Positions 1 through 5,773 of a stretch of DNA of 7,561 nucleotides are shown here, piece after piece. The notes beneath the pieces are model-generated. The model ran no database searches and was not told the DNA's origin. It was given only the letters and a program-made list of their open reading frames with translations. Each line of letters opens with the position of its first letter. Positions within the stretch are counted from its first letter, which is position 1. The stretch lies in contig JBLHPD010000222.1 of the NCBI GenBank assembly GCA_047624165.1, positions 1-7,561 of the forward strand. The letters are read 5' to 3'. The position numbers and the translations under genes are program-made. This DNA is from Clostridium_AD sp047624165 (GTDB taxonomy: Bacteria > Bacillota > Clostridia > Clostridiales > Clostridiaceae).

Positions 1-12
1 GTTAATTTATAA

Positions 13-41
13 TTTTATGAATTGAGATTTAATTCATAAAA
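13..41. repeat. AT-rich inverted repeat downstream of tRNA-Asn
   Basis: Two perfect 11-base arms, TTTTATGAATT (13-23) and AATTCATAAAA (31-41), flank a 7-base spacer. It lies 9 bases beyond the tRNA 3' end in the direction of tRNA transcription. A T-rich run (TTTTTTTGTTTTT on the minus strand) lies between the CCA end and the hairpin rather than after it. It is therefore not a classical intrinsic terminator, although it may help end or trim the tRNA precursor. The stem has only two G-C pairs, so stability is low. Confidence 0.4.
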
Positions 42-50
42 ACAAAAAAA

Positions 51-125
51 TGGCTCCGCGAAAAGGATTTGAACCTTCAACCTATCGGTTAACAGCCGAG
101 CGCTCCACCGTTGAGCTATCGCGGA
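51..125 (-). tRNA. tRNA-Asn (anticodon GTT), CCA encoded
   Basis: The minus strand folds into a full 75-base cloverleaf. The acceptor stem is TCCGCGA/TCGCGGA with discriminator G and an encoded CCA. The D stem is GCTC/GAGC. The anticodon loop is CTGTTAA, giving anticodon GTT (asparagine). The T arm is GAAGG-TTCAAAT-CCTTT. The sequence closely resembles what I recall of Bacillus and Clostridium tRNA-Asn. One oddity is that the outermost anticodon-stem pair (27-43) is C opposite U, leaving four good pairs. The gene lies after the lysS terminator and has its own promoter signals, so it is probably transcribed separately. More tRNA or rRNA genes may follow beyond the window edge, but that is inference. 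Confidence 0.97.
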
Positions 126-151
126 ATAATATCATTTCTAACTACAATGAC

Positions 152-179
152 ATTATATCATATATAATTAAAAATTCAA
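152..179 (-). promoter_or_regulatory. Sigma-A promoter of tRNA-Asn with A-rich upstream element
   Basis: On the minus strand a -35 like TTGAAT (179-174) is followed after 16 bases by a consensus -10 TATAAT (157-152). The -10 carries an extended TG one base upstream (TGATATAAT). Upstream of the -35, at about 182-210, the minus strand is nearly pure A/T with phased A-tracts, resembling the UP elements of strong stable-RNA promoters. Predicted transcription starts near 145, about 20 bases before the mature tRNA 5' end, leaving a short leader for RNase P. Confidence 0.65.
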
Positions 180-320
180 TAGGTTTTTGTTTTTTATATT
201 TTTTTATAATTACTCTTTTAACTCTTTTACTCTTAAGCATCATGCTCTTAAGTATTACAGCCTTTATATCTAAAACTACATAAGACCTTATATTCATACC
301 TTTAACTGATATAGTATCTT

Positions 321-373
321 AAAAAAAGTAAAAGGACATTTTAGATTAACTAAAATACCCTTTTACTTTTTTT
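321..373 (-). terminator. Intrinsic terminator of lysS (possibly bidirectional)
   Basis: Fifteen bases at 321-335 are perfectly complementary to 359-373 (AAAAAAAGTAAAAGG against its reverse complement). Inside them, a 2x2 internal loop (AC/GT as read on minus) leads to a second 7-bp stem (338-344 with 350-356) around a 5-base loop. On the minus strand the structure ends in a run of seven T, and it begins 7 bases after the lysS stop codon. The A-run on the other arm means it would also end with a U-run if read from the plus strand, so it could be bidirectional. Confidence 0.9.
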
Positions 374-380
374 AAAAAGA

Positions 381-1898
381 TTACTGTAATGGTTTCATTG
401 TAGGGAATAGGATAACATCTCTTATTGAAGAAGCGTTAGTTAAGAACATTACCATTCTATCAATTCCTATACCAAGCCCTCCTGTTGGTGGCATCCCTGT
501 TTCTAATGCACTCATAAATTCTTCGTCTATTAAATAAGCCTCATCATCGCCTAATTCTCTTTCATTTGCTTGTTGCATAAACCTATCTCTTTGAACTACT
601 GGATCATTCAACTCTGAGTATGCATTACACACTTCTCTTCCAAATACAAAACCTTCAAATCTCTCTGTAAACTCTGAATTTCCTCTCTTCTTCTTAGTAA
701 GAGGTGAAATTTCTACAGGATAATCACATAAGAATGTTGGCTCCATTAAATGTTCTTCTGCATATTCTTCAAATAGTGCATTTAGTATATCTGCTTTTGT
801 ACAATCTTCTATCTCTTTTTTAAATTCTAAATGCTTTTCTTTAGCTATCTTTCTAGCCTCTTCATTTGTATTAATCTGTGTAAAATCAACACCTGAATAC
901 TCTTTTACTGCATCTACCATAGTAATTCTTCTCCATGGTGGTGTAAAGTCTATTTCAGTTCCTTGATAATTAACTTTTGTAGTTCCATGAATTTTTTCAC
1001 AAACATAAGCTATCATGTTTTCAGTAATTTCCATCATATCATTATAATCTGCATAAGCCTCATATAGTTCTATCATTGTAAACTCGGGATTATGTCTTAC
1101 ATCCATTCCTTCATTTCTAAAATTTTTACCCATATCATATACCTTTTCGAAACCAGCAACAATAAGTCTTTTTAAATATAGCTCTGTTGCAATTCTAAGA
1201 TACATATCAATGTCTAGCGTATTATGATGAGTCATAAATGGTCTTGCTGCAGCGCCTCCTGCTATTGGCGCTAAAATTGGAGTTTCAACTTCTAAAAATC
1301 CTTTATTATCTAAGAATTCTCTGATATATCTAATTATTGCTATTCTCTTCATAAAAGTTTCTTTTACTTCTGGATTCATTATTATATCTACTTCTCTTTG
1401 TCTATATCTTAAATCAGGGTCCTTTAATCCATGCCATTTTTCTGGAAGTGGTTTTAGAGACTTAGCTATAAGCTGGAAATCCACTATATGTAGTGATATT
1501 TCACCAGTTTTTGTAACAAAAGGCGTACCAGTTATACTTAAAAAATCTCCTATGTCAAAACTTTTATATTCTTTTAATTTTTCTTCGCCTACATCATCTA
1601 TTTTTATGTATAATTGTATTTTACCATATCTATCATGAACATCAGAAAAACCAGCCTTGCCATGAACCCTTTTAGACATAAGTCTTCCTGCCACAATAAC
1701 CTGCGTACCTACTAATTTTTCATAATTGTCCTTAACTTCTTGTGATGTATGTGTTCTTTCAACTTTATATACATCAAACGGATCTTTACCTTGTTCTTGC
1801 AGGTCAGCTAATTTTCGTCTTCTTATAGTTACCTGTTCATTATATTTAGATTCAAGTTCATGCATACTCTTCTCTTCGTTCTTTTCTTCATTTGACAT
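381..1898 (-). CDS. lysS: Lysyl-tRNA synthetase, class II
   Basis: This cytoplasmic enzyme attaches lysine to tRNA-Lys using ATP. The product is 505 residues, a normal full length. Residues 1-60 are a charged helical extension. Residues 65-145 are the OB-fold anticodon-binding domain (VIVAGRLMSKRVHGKAGF at 67-84). The class II catalytic core follows: motif 1 around 184-209 (FLEVETPIL at 201-209), the GGAAARPF segment at 214-221, motif 2 around 257-285 (NFRNEGMDVRHNPEFTMIELY, residues 259-279), and motif 3 at 472-487 (TGGLGIGIDRMVMFLT). REVCNAYSELNDP (421-433) matches the conserved substrate-binding segment. The ATG at 1898 is preceded at 6-base spacing by a GGAGGG ribosome binding site (1905-1910). 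It lies 140 bases after greA with no convincing promoter between them, so it is probably co-transcribed with greA. A strong terminator follows. There is no T-box leader. Confidence 0.98.
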   Translation of the reverse strand: MSNEEKNEEKSMHELESKYNEQVTIRRRKLADLQEQGKDPFDVYKVERTHTSQEVKDNYEKLVGTQVIVAGRLMSKRVHGKAGFSDVHDRYGKIQLYIKIDDVGEEKLKEYKSFDIGDFLSITGTPFVTKTGEISLHIVDFQLIAKSLKPLPEKWHGLKDPDLRYRQREVDIIMNPEVKETFMKRIAIIRYIREFLDNKGFLEVETPILAPIAGGAAARPFMTHHNTLDIDMYLRIATELYLKRLIVAGFEKVYDMGKNFRNEGMDVRHNPEFTMIELYEAYADYNDMMEITENMIAYVCEKIHGTTKVNYQGTEIDFTPPWRRITMVDAVKEYSGVDFTQINTNEEARKIAKEKHLEFKKEIEDCTKADILNALFEEYAEEHLMEPTFLCDYPVEISPLTKKKRGNSEFTERFEGFVFGREVCNAYSELNDPVVQRDRFMQQANERELGDDEAYLIDEEFMSALETGMPPTGGLGIGIDRMVMFLTNASSIRDVILFPTMKPLQ

Positions 1899-1938
1899 TA
1901 ATATCCCTCCTGATTGCTTATGTGTATATATTTATTTA

Positions 1939-1971
1939 GGGCACCTACCAATTATATATTGTTAAGTACCC
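1939..1971 (-). other. Intercistronic RNA hairpin between greA and lysS
   Basis: Read on the minus strand, the arm at 1971-1958 (GGGTACTTAACAAT) pairs with 1952-1939 (ATTGGTAGGTGCCC) around a 5-base loop. There are 13 pairs out of 14 positions, two of them G-U, with one A-G mismatch. On the plus strand the two G-U pairs would become A-C mismatches, so the fold favours the greA-lysS transcript. No U-run follows on the minus strand, so it does not look like a terminator for greA. It lies 28 bases upstream of the lysS ribosome binding site and does not cover it. A role in mRNA processing or stability is inference. Confidence 0.55.
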
Positions 1972-2038
1972 TTATTTTTTATAAAAACATTGCTTTATAA
2001 AAACCATACTCTGTATAAATTATATTTTCTTTGACGAA

Positions 2039-2521
2039 CTATCTACGTCTTACCTCTAGTACTTCGTATTTACCAACACCATCTGGCACTGTAACTTCTA
2101 TAATTTCTCCTGCTTTTTTCCCTATTAATGCACTTCCAACTGGCGATTCGTATGATATTTTATTTTCCATTGGGTCTGCTTCTGCTGAACCCACTATATA
2201 AAATTCGACTTCTTCATCAAACACATAATCCTTAACCTTAACAATTGCCCCTATACTTACTACATCTTTTTCAATTTCATTTTCATCTATAACACTTGCA
2301 TTTCTAAGCATTTTTTCCAATTGTATTATTCTACCTTCTACAAATGCTTGCTCATTTTTAGCTTCATCATATTCTGAGTTCTCACTGAGATCACCATAAC
2401 CAAGCGCTACTTTTATCTTTTCAGTTATATCTTTTCTCTTTACAGTCTTAAGAAATTCCAATTCATCTTCTAATTTTCTAATTCCCTCATATGTCATTAC
2501 ATATTGTTTTGGTCCGCTCAT
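2039..2521 (-). CDS. greA: Transcription elongation factor GreA
   Basis: GreA enters the secondary channel of RNA polymerase and stimulates cleavage of the backtracked RNA 3' end, releasing arrested complexes. The 160-residue product is the normal family length. Residues 1-77 form the N-terminal coiled coil, whose tip carries GDLSENSEYDEAK (43-55). D44 and E47 correspond to the two acidic tip residues that hold the catalytic magnesium in E. coli GreA. The C-terminal FKBP-like domain spans about 83-160, including PVGSALIGKKAGE (127-139). The ATG at 2521 has an AGGGGAG ribosome binding site (2528-2534) 6 bases upstream. The frame closes at 2039, and lysS follows 140 bases later. A perfect sigma-A promoter lies about 240 bases upstream, giving a long leader. 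Read-through from the upstream operon is also possible, because no terminator is visible after the preceding gene. Confidence 0.98.
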   Translation of the reverse strand: MSGPKQYVMTYEGIRKLEDELEFLKTVKRKDITEKIKVALGYGDLSENSEYDEAKNEQAFVEGRIIQLEKMLRNASVIDENEIEKDVVSIGAIVKVKDYVFDEEVEFYIVGSAEADPMENKISYESPVGSALIGKKAGEIIEVTVPDGVGKYEVLEVRRR

Positions 2522-2761
2522 TTATTTCTCCCCTTTTAAATTTTTATTAAATAAGTTAGTAAATAAGTTAGTAAACATCCATAAAATCCGCTATAAAATA
2601 ACGTTACCCAAACACACTAGTCCCCTACCGTATAAATATTTTTCTTAAATTCTAAAAATATAGTACATTCACGGAATTTATGTAATATAAAATTATTTAT
2701 TCAAATTAATGAATTATTGGGGCTTCAACTCATTATTAGAATAACAATCCATGTAACCATT
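2522..2761 (-). other. Long 5' leader of greA (untranslated, no known riboswitch)
   Basis: This is the stretch between the predicted transcription start (near 2761) and the greA ATG. It contains no supported gene. It holds a period-12 tandem repeat (2548-2575), a G-richer island at roughly 2595-2632 that stands out in very AT-rich surroundings, and a weak AT-only hairpin (arms 2636-2643 and 2654-2661). I recognise no T-box, riboswitch or L-type leader motif and see no terminator-like stem with a U-run. Whether it has a regulatory role cannot be told from the sequence. Confidence 0.5.
2548..2575. repeat. Two-copy 12-base tandem repeat upstream of greA
   Basis: The plus strand carries AAATAAGTTAGT twice in perfect tandem (2549-2560, 2561-2572), with matching flanking bases extending the period to 2548-2575. 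It ends about 14 bases upstream of the greA ribosome binding site, in the leader. It is most likely the product of replication slippage. Confidence 0.85.
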
Positions 2762-2767
2762 TAGCAC

Positions 2768-2796
2768 ATTATAAATCAGTCAATTAATATTGTCAA
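2768..2796 (-). promoter_or_regulatory. Consensus sigma-A promoter for greA-lysS
   Basis: On the minus strand a perfect -35 TTGACA (2796-2791), a 17-base spacer and a perfect -10 TATAAT (2773-2768) are present. Predicted transcription starts near 2761. The promoter lies only 21 bases beyond the stop codon of the 272-residue gene and about 240 bases before greA. The -35 is embedded in a 6-1-6 inverted repeat, ATATTG-T-CAATAT on the plus strand (2787-2799), which could be chance or a repressor site. Confidence 0.8.
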
Positions 2797-2816
2797 TATG
2801 CCAGGCCCAAAATAGG

Positions 2817-3635
2817 CTAATATATTACATTATTGTTGAATTTTATTTCTTCTAGATATATGCCATTATACTTAAGAGCTTTTTCAACATCACTTTCTTG
2901 CATTTGGCATAATATTGATCCTAGAAGTTCAATAGAAAAATCTTCTTTTAAAGTATCCCAAGGTACATTGTAGCTTACATCATTTACAGCTATAATATTG
3001 TTCGCCACGCTCATACTATTATCTAAGAACCATACTAATTCACCATGATCAAATTTATAATCTTTAGATGAAATAATAAAATCTGCTATTTTAACGGAAT
3101 AGAGTTCATCATCTGTAACAATAGGCGATACACCAAAGTTAGCAATTATATAATCTGCAAGCTTTCTAGCCTTTGCAAGATTTCGCGACAAAAACACAAT
3201 ATATTTGCTTTCTTTGGCTAGTTCCACAATAATATTATAGTTTATCATGTCGCTGGCATCGTATACCACAATGCAAGAATTTTTTATGCTTTTATTTCTC
3301 ATCCTGAGCATAAGTTGTATACTTTTCATAACACTAAAACCCAAAAGCCGCTTTTGAAATCCATTAAAATAATTATAATCCATTGGCCTAAGCGTTTTGG
3401 GCGATAATTGTATTTCACTGCATTTACATAATTTTTTAGCATAAGTTATATTATGCAAGTATGCTCTTTTGTTAAAATTAGGTGGCAGCCTAACACTTGT
3501 CACATTAATATCTAGCTCTTTAATGTATTCACTACTTATTAATTTTGTTTTTAGTTTATCTTTAATTTTACTTAAAAACCCGAATTCACTATAGCAATTA
3601 TCTATATTTGAATTTACACATAAAATCGGCTTCAT
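2817..3635 (-). CDS. Uncharacterised protein with Rossmann-like domain
   Basis: I do not recognise a named family for this 272-residue protein. Residues 1-115 are basic and mixed alpha/beta, with KLCKC at 68-72. From about 119 a Rossmann-type beta-alpha alternation can be read: strand SCIVVYDAS (120-128), helix, strand KYIVFLS (144-150), amphipathic helix NLAKARKLADYIIANFG (152-168), strand PIVTDD (171-176), helix, strand ADFIISS (184-190), strand VWFLDN (201-206) and strand IIAVNDVSY (214-222). This order resembles NAD(P)-binding domains such as those of shikimate dehydrogenase or glutamyl-tRNA reductase, but the usual GxGxxG/A turn is missing, so cofactor binding is doubtful. There is no signal peptide or membrane segment. 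The ATG at 3635 has an AAGGTGA ribosome binding site (3642-3648) 6 bases upstream. It lies 77 bases after dusB on the same strand, and base composition matches its neighbours. A six-cysteine count (C6, C14, C70, C72, C121, C243) is notable but forms no clear metal motif. Confidence 0.85.
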   Translation of the reverse strand: MKPILCVNSNIDNCYSEFGFLSKIKDKLKTKLISSEYIKELDINVTSVRLPPNFNKRAYLHNITYAKKLCKCSEIQLSPKTLRPMDYNYFNGFQKRLLGFSVMKSIQLMLRMRNKSIKNSCIVVYDASDMINYNIIVELAKESKYIVFLSRNLAKARKLADYIIANFGVSPIVTDDELYSVKIADFIISSKDYKFDHGELVWFLDNSMSVANNIIAVNDVSYNVPWDTLKEDFSIELLGSILCQMQESDVEKALKYNGIYLEEIKFNNNVIY

Positions 3636-3682
3636 ACATATTCACCTTATAAATTAATGTACTAATATCTTATTCAGTGTTA

Positions 3683-3711
3683 ATTATATAAATTCATGTT
3701 TTAACTTTAAA
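3683..3711 (-). promoter_or_regulatory. Possible weak promoter between dusB and the 272-residue gene
   Basis: On the minus strand TTTAAA (3711-3706), a 17-base spacer and a consensus -10 TATAAT (3688-3683) precede the gene by about 48 bases. The -35 matches at four of six positions. In DNA this AT-rich such matches occur by chance, and simple read-through from coaX-dusB would also serve the gene. Confidence 0.35.
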
Positions 3712-3712
3712 A

Positions 3713-4690
3713 TTATTCATTTATCGCATTCAAATACTCTCTATAAGCTAAAAGCACTTGCTTTGCCTCATCATAATTCTTTTTTGTATTAATTTTATTC
3801 TTAATTTCTGTACAGTTATTAAGCCCTTTAACATACCAAGCTGTATGTTTTCTCATTTCTCTAACTGCTTTAATTTCTTCATAATAGCTTACAGCCAAAT
3901 CTAAATGCCTTATACACATATCTATTTTTTCCATCGCAGTAGGGTATGTAACATCTTCTCCGTTCATTGCCTGTATAACCTCTCTAAATATCCATGGATT
4001 TCCCATTGCCCCTCTTGCAATCATTATAGCATCACAATTAGTAATTGCCTTTATTCTTATAGCAGCATCTGGGCCAAAGATATCACCATTGCCTGTTACC
4101 GGCACTCTAACGCTTTCTTTTACAGCCCTTATAATATCCCAGTCAGCCGTACCTTCATACATTTGCTCTCGAGTCCTGCCGTGTACAGCAATAGCATCGA
4201 TGCCAGCATCCTCCATGTACTTAGCGAATTCTACAGCATTAACATCATTGGAATCAAATCCTTTTCTAAACTTTACTGTAACCGGCTTTATAGAAACCTT
4301 TTTCATTTCTTTTATTATTTCGGCTGCTAGTTTAGGATTTTTCATCAAAGCCGATCCCTCACCATTTTTTACTATCTTAGGAACAGGACAACCCATATTC
4401 ACGTCAACCATACATATATCATCCCTTGTATTGAAGATCTCACAGGCACTAGCCATTATCTTAGGATCATTCCCAAATATCTGAATAGCTACCGGTTTTT
4501 CCTTATCTGAAATCTGCATAAGAGCTTCTGTATTACTACTTCCATAATATAATCCTTTAGCACTTACCATCTCTGTATATAAAAGTCCACAACCTAATTC
4601 TTTGCATAACCCTCTGAAGGCAATATCCGTAATTCCTGCCATAGGAGCTAAAAAAACATTATTTTCAAAATGGATATTTGATATTTGCAT
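3713..4690 (-). CDS. dusB: tRNA-dihydrouridine synthase, DusB family
   Basis: This FMN- and NADPH-dependent enzyme reduces specific uridines in the tRNA D-loop to dihydrouridine; E. coli DusB modifies U17. The 325-residue product is full length. Residues 1-240 form the TIM-barrel flavin domain, with FLAPMAGITD (13-22) at the FMN phosphate side, VNMGCPVPK (97-105) carrying the catalytic C101, VTVKFRKG (137-144), AVHGRTREQMYEGTADW (168-184), the NGDI glycine-rich turn (201-204) and IARGAMGNPWIF (224-235). Residues about 245-325 are the helical tRNA-binding domain, with HTAWYVKG (282-289). The ATG at 4690 has an AGGTGA ribosome binding site (4695-4700) overlapping the coaX stop codon. Only 8 bases separate it from coaX, so the two genes form an operon and may be translationally coupled. 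The exact uridine modified in this organism cannot be told from the sequence. Confidence 0.97.
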   Translation of the reverse strand: MQISNIHFENNVFLAPMAGITDIAFRGLCKELGCGLLYTEMVSAKGLYYGSSNTEALMQISDKEKPVAIQIFGNDPKIMASACEIFNTRDDICMVDVNMGCPVPKIVKNGEGSALMKNPKLAAEIIKEMKKVSIKPVTVKFRKGFDSNDVNAVEFAKYMEDAGIDAIAVHGRTREQMYEGTADWDIIRAVKESVRVPVTGNGDIFGPDAAIRIKAITNCDAIMIARGAMGNPWIFREVIQAMNGEDVTYPTAMEKIDMCIRHLDLAVSYYEEIKAVREMRKHTAWYVKGLNNCTEIKNKINTKKNYDEAKQVLLAYREYLNAINE

Positions 4691-4698
4691 TAAATCAC

Positions 4699-5478
4699 CT
4701 ATTCCCTATTCTTCTCATAAATCATTCTAAGCCCCTCTAATGTTAAATGTGGATTAAACTCATCAATAGTAGAAGATTCTTCACTTATTAGCTTTGTGAG
4801 TCCCCCTGTAGCCACTACAAAAGGCTCTTCTTCTCCCATATTAATCATTTCACTTTTCATTTTACTAACAATATAGTCTACTTGGCCAATATATCCATAT
4901 ATTATTCCAGACTGCATGCTTTCAACAGTATTCTTACAAATAACAGTTTCTGGTTTTATAAGTTCCACACGAGGTAGTTTTGCCGCTCTCTCAAATAGCG
5001 CTTCGGAAGCTATTTTAATACCAGGGCATATGGTTCCCCCTAAATAATTTGCATCTTTACTTATAGCACAAAAGGTCGTAGCTGTGCCAAAATCTATTAA
5101 AATTAATGATCTTTTATAAATTTCATGTGCTGAAACAGCATTAACGATTCTATCTGCACCTACTTCTTTAGGATTATCATATTTTACATTTATTCCAGTC
5201 TTTACTCCTGGTCCTACAACCATAGGAATCAAATTAAAATATTTTCTTATCATATGTTCAAGTGAATACATGATATTTGGAACAACTGAGGAAATTATTA
5301 CGCCTTTAATATTGTCTGTTTTTAAATTTCTCTGACAAAATAATTGCATTACTTGAATTCCATATTCATCCGCAGTTTTTTTTGCGTCAGTAGACAGTCT
5401 CCACTCTACAATTAACTCTTTCCCCTTAAAAACCCCTAAAACAGTATTCGTATTTCCAACATCTAAAACTAAAATCAC
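4699..5478 (-). CDS. coaX: Type III pantothenate kinase
   Basis: CoaX phosphorylates pantothenate to 4'-phosphopantothenate, the first step of coenzyme A synthesis. Type III kinases belong to the ASKHA (actin-like) fold, need a monovalent cation and escape feedback inhibition by CoA. Starting at GTG 5478 the product is 259 residues, the normal length, and begins MILVLDVGNTNTVLG as family members do. Visible motifs are DVGNTN (6-11, phosphate binding), GADRIV (107-112), DFGTATT (129-135), GGTICPG (147-153) and VVATGG (221-226). An in-frame GTG three codons earlier (5487) is less likely. It lies inside the ribosome binding site AGGCGG (5487-5492), which is 8 bases before GTG 5478 and would be useless for the earlier codon. 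A promoter lies about 130 bases upstream, and dusB follows after 8 bases. Confidence 0.96.
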   Translation of the reverse strand: MILVLDVGNTNTVLGVFKGKELIVEWRLSTDAKKTADEYGIQVMQLFCQRNLKTDNIKGVIISSVVPNIMYSLEHMIRKYFNLIPMVVGPGVKTGINVKYDNPKEVGADRIVNAVSAHEIYKRSLILIDFGTATTFCAISKDANYLGGTICPGIKIASEALFERAAKLPRVELIKPETVICKNTVESMQSGIIYGYIGQVDYIVSKMKSEMINMGEEEPFVVATGGLTKLISEESSTIDEFNPHLTLEGLRMIYEKNRE

Positions 5479-5608
5479 CTTATACACCGCCTATATAATA
5501 TAAAGAAGCTTACACGCCACTTTATTCATTTTCATTGATAAAGACACAGAAATAACATATCAAATATCACAAAATATCAATTTTAAATATTCCTAAATTA
5601 ACAATCTA

Positions 5609-5636
5609 ATTTTAACAACTAGAACATATTTGTCAA
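5609..5636 (-). promoter_or_regulatory. Sigma-A promoter of coaX-dusB
   Basis: On the minus strand a perfect -35 TTGACA (5636-5631), a 16-base spacer and TAAAAT (5614-5609, five of six matches to the -10 consensus) are present. Transcription would start near 5602, giving a leader of about 125 bases before coaX. The leader holds three TGATAT motifs on the minus strand (5557-5562, 5564-5569, 5574-5579) and nothing else I recognise. Confidence 0.65.
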
Positions 5637-5678
5637 GTTAAATTTCTATTGGAAGTTTTACATCATGATAATTTTTAT

Positions 5679-5737
5679 AAAAAATACCATTTATTCAAAT
5701 GTTAAGGTTGCTATAGATACACTCTATAACAACCTTA
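5679..5737 (-). terminator. Putative fhs terminator (hairpin with delayed U-run)
   Basis: An 8-bp stem, TAAGGTTG (5703-5710) with CAACCTTA (5730-5737), continues after one C-A mismatch (as read on plus) into six further pairs around a 5-base loop. It starts 32 bases after the fhs stop codon. No U-run follows it directly. A small second stem (5688-5692 with 5697-5701) comes next, then T6 on the minus strand (5679-5684). The pair may work together as a terminator, or the large stem may only protect the fhs mRNA 3' end. Confidence 0.5.
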
Positions 5738-5757
5738 TTAAAATTAAATTAAATCGA

Positions 5758-5773
5758 TTAGAAATATTTCTAA
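5758..5773. repeat. 16-base perfect palindrome across the fhs stop codon
   Basis: TTAGAAAT is followed directly by its reverse complement ATTTCTAA. It includes the TAG stop of fhs (5770-5772) and lies 20 bases before the terminator-like hairpin. As RNA it could form a small six-pair stem with a 4-base loop. As DNA it could bind a dimeric protein. Neither is shown by the sequence. Confidence 0.8.

Noticed and set aside
50..283. Plus-strand open frame of 77 codons
   Set aside because: Its first third is the antisense of tRNA-Asn (the familiar RKGFEPSTYRLTAERSTVELSR-type false peptide is a tRNA shadow), the rest is low-complexity AT-rich sequence, and there is no ribosome binding site.
1726..1965. 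Plus-strand open frame of 79 codons over the lysS start
   Set aside because: Mostly antisense to the lysS N-terminus; the Cys/Ser-rich translation is typical of shadow frames.
1899..2038. T-box leader or separate promoter for lysS
   Set aside because: No T-box sequence, specifier stem or antiterminator is present. A TATAAT occurs at 1951-1956 on the minus strand but lies in the hairpin and has no acceptable -35 at 16-18 bases.
2522..2578. Eighteen-codon ATG frame ending directly before the greA start
   Set aside because: It is largely the translated tandem repeat, has no ribosome binding site of its own and shows no recognisable peptide.
2725..2760. Eleven-codon ATG frame at the predicted start of the greA leader
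   Set aside because: It would begin at or next to the first transcribed base with no ribosome binding site. Leaderless translation is possible but unsupported, and the length is within chance.
3905..4484. Two overlapping plus-strand open frames (3905-4330 and 4089-4484)
   Set aside because: They are antisense to dusB, whose motifs are intact throughout; composition is Ser/Ile/Tyr-rich shadow sequence without a family signature.
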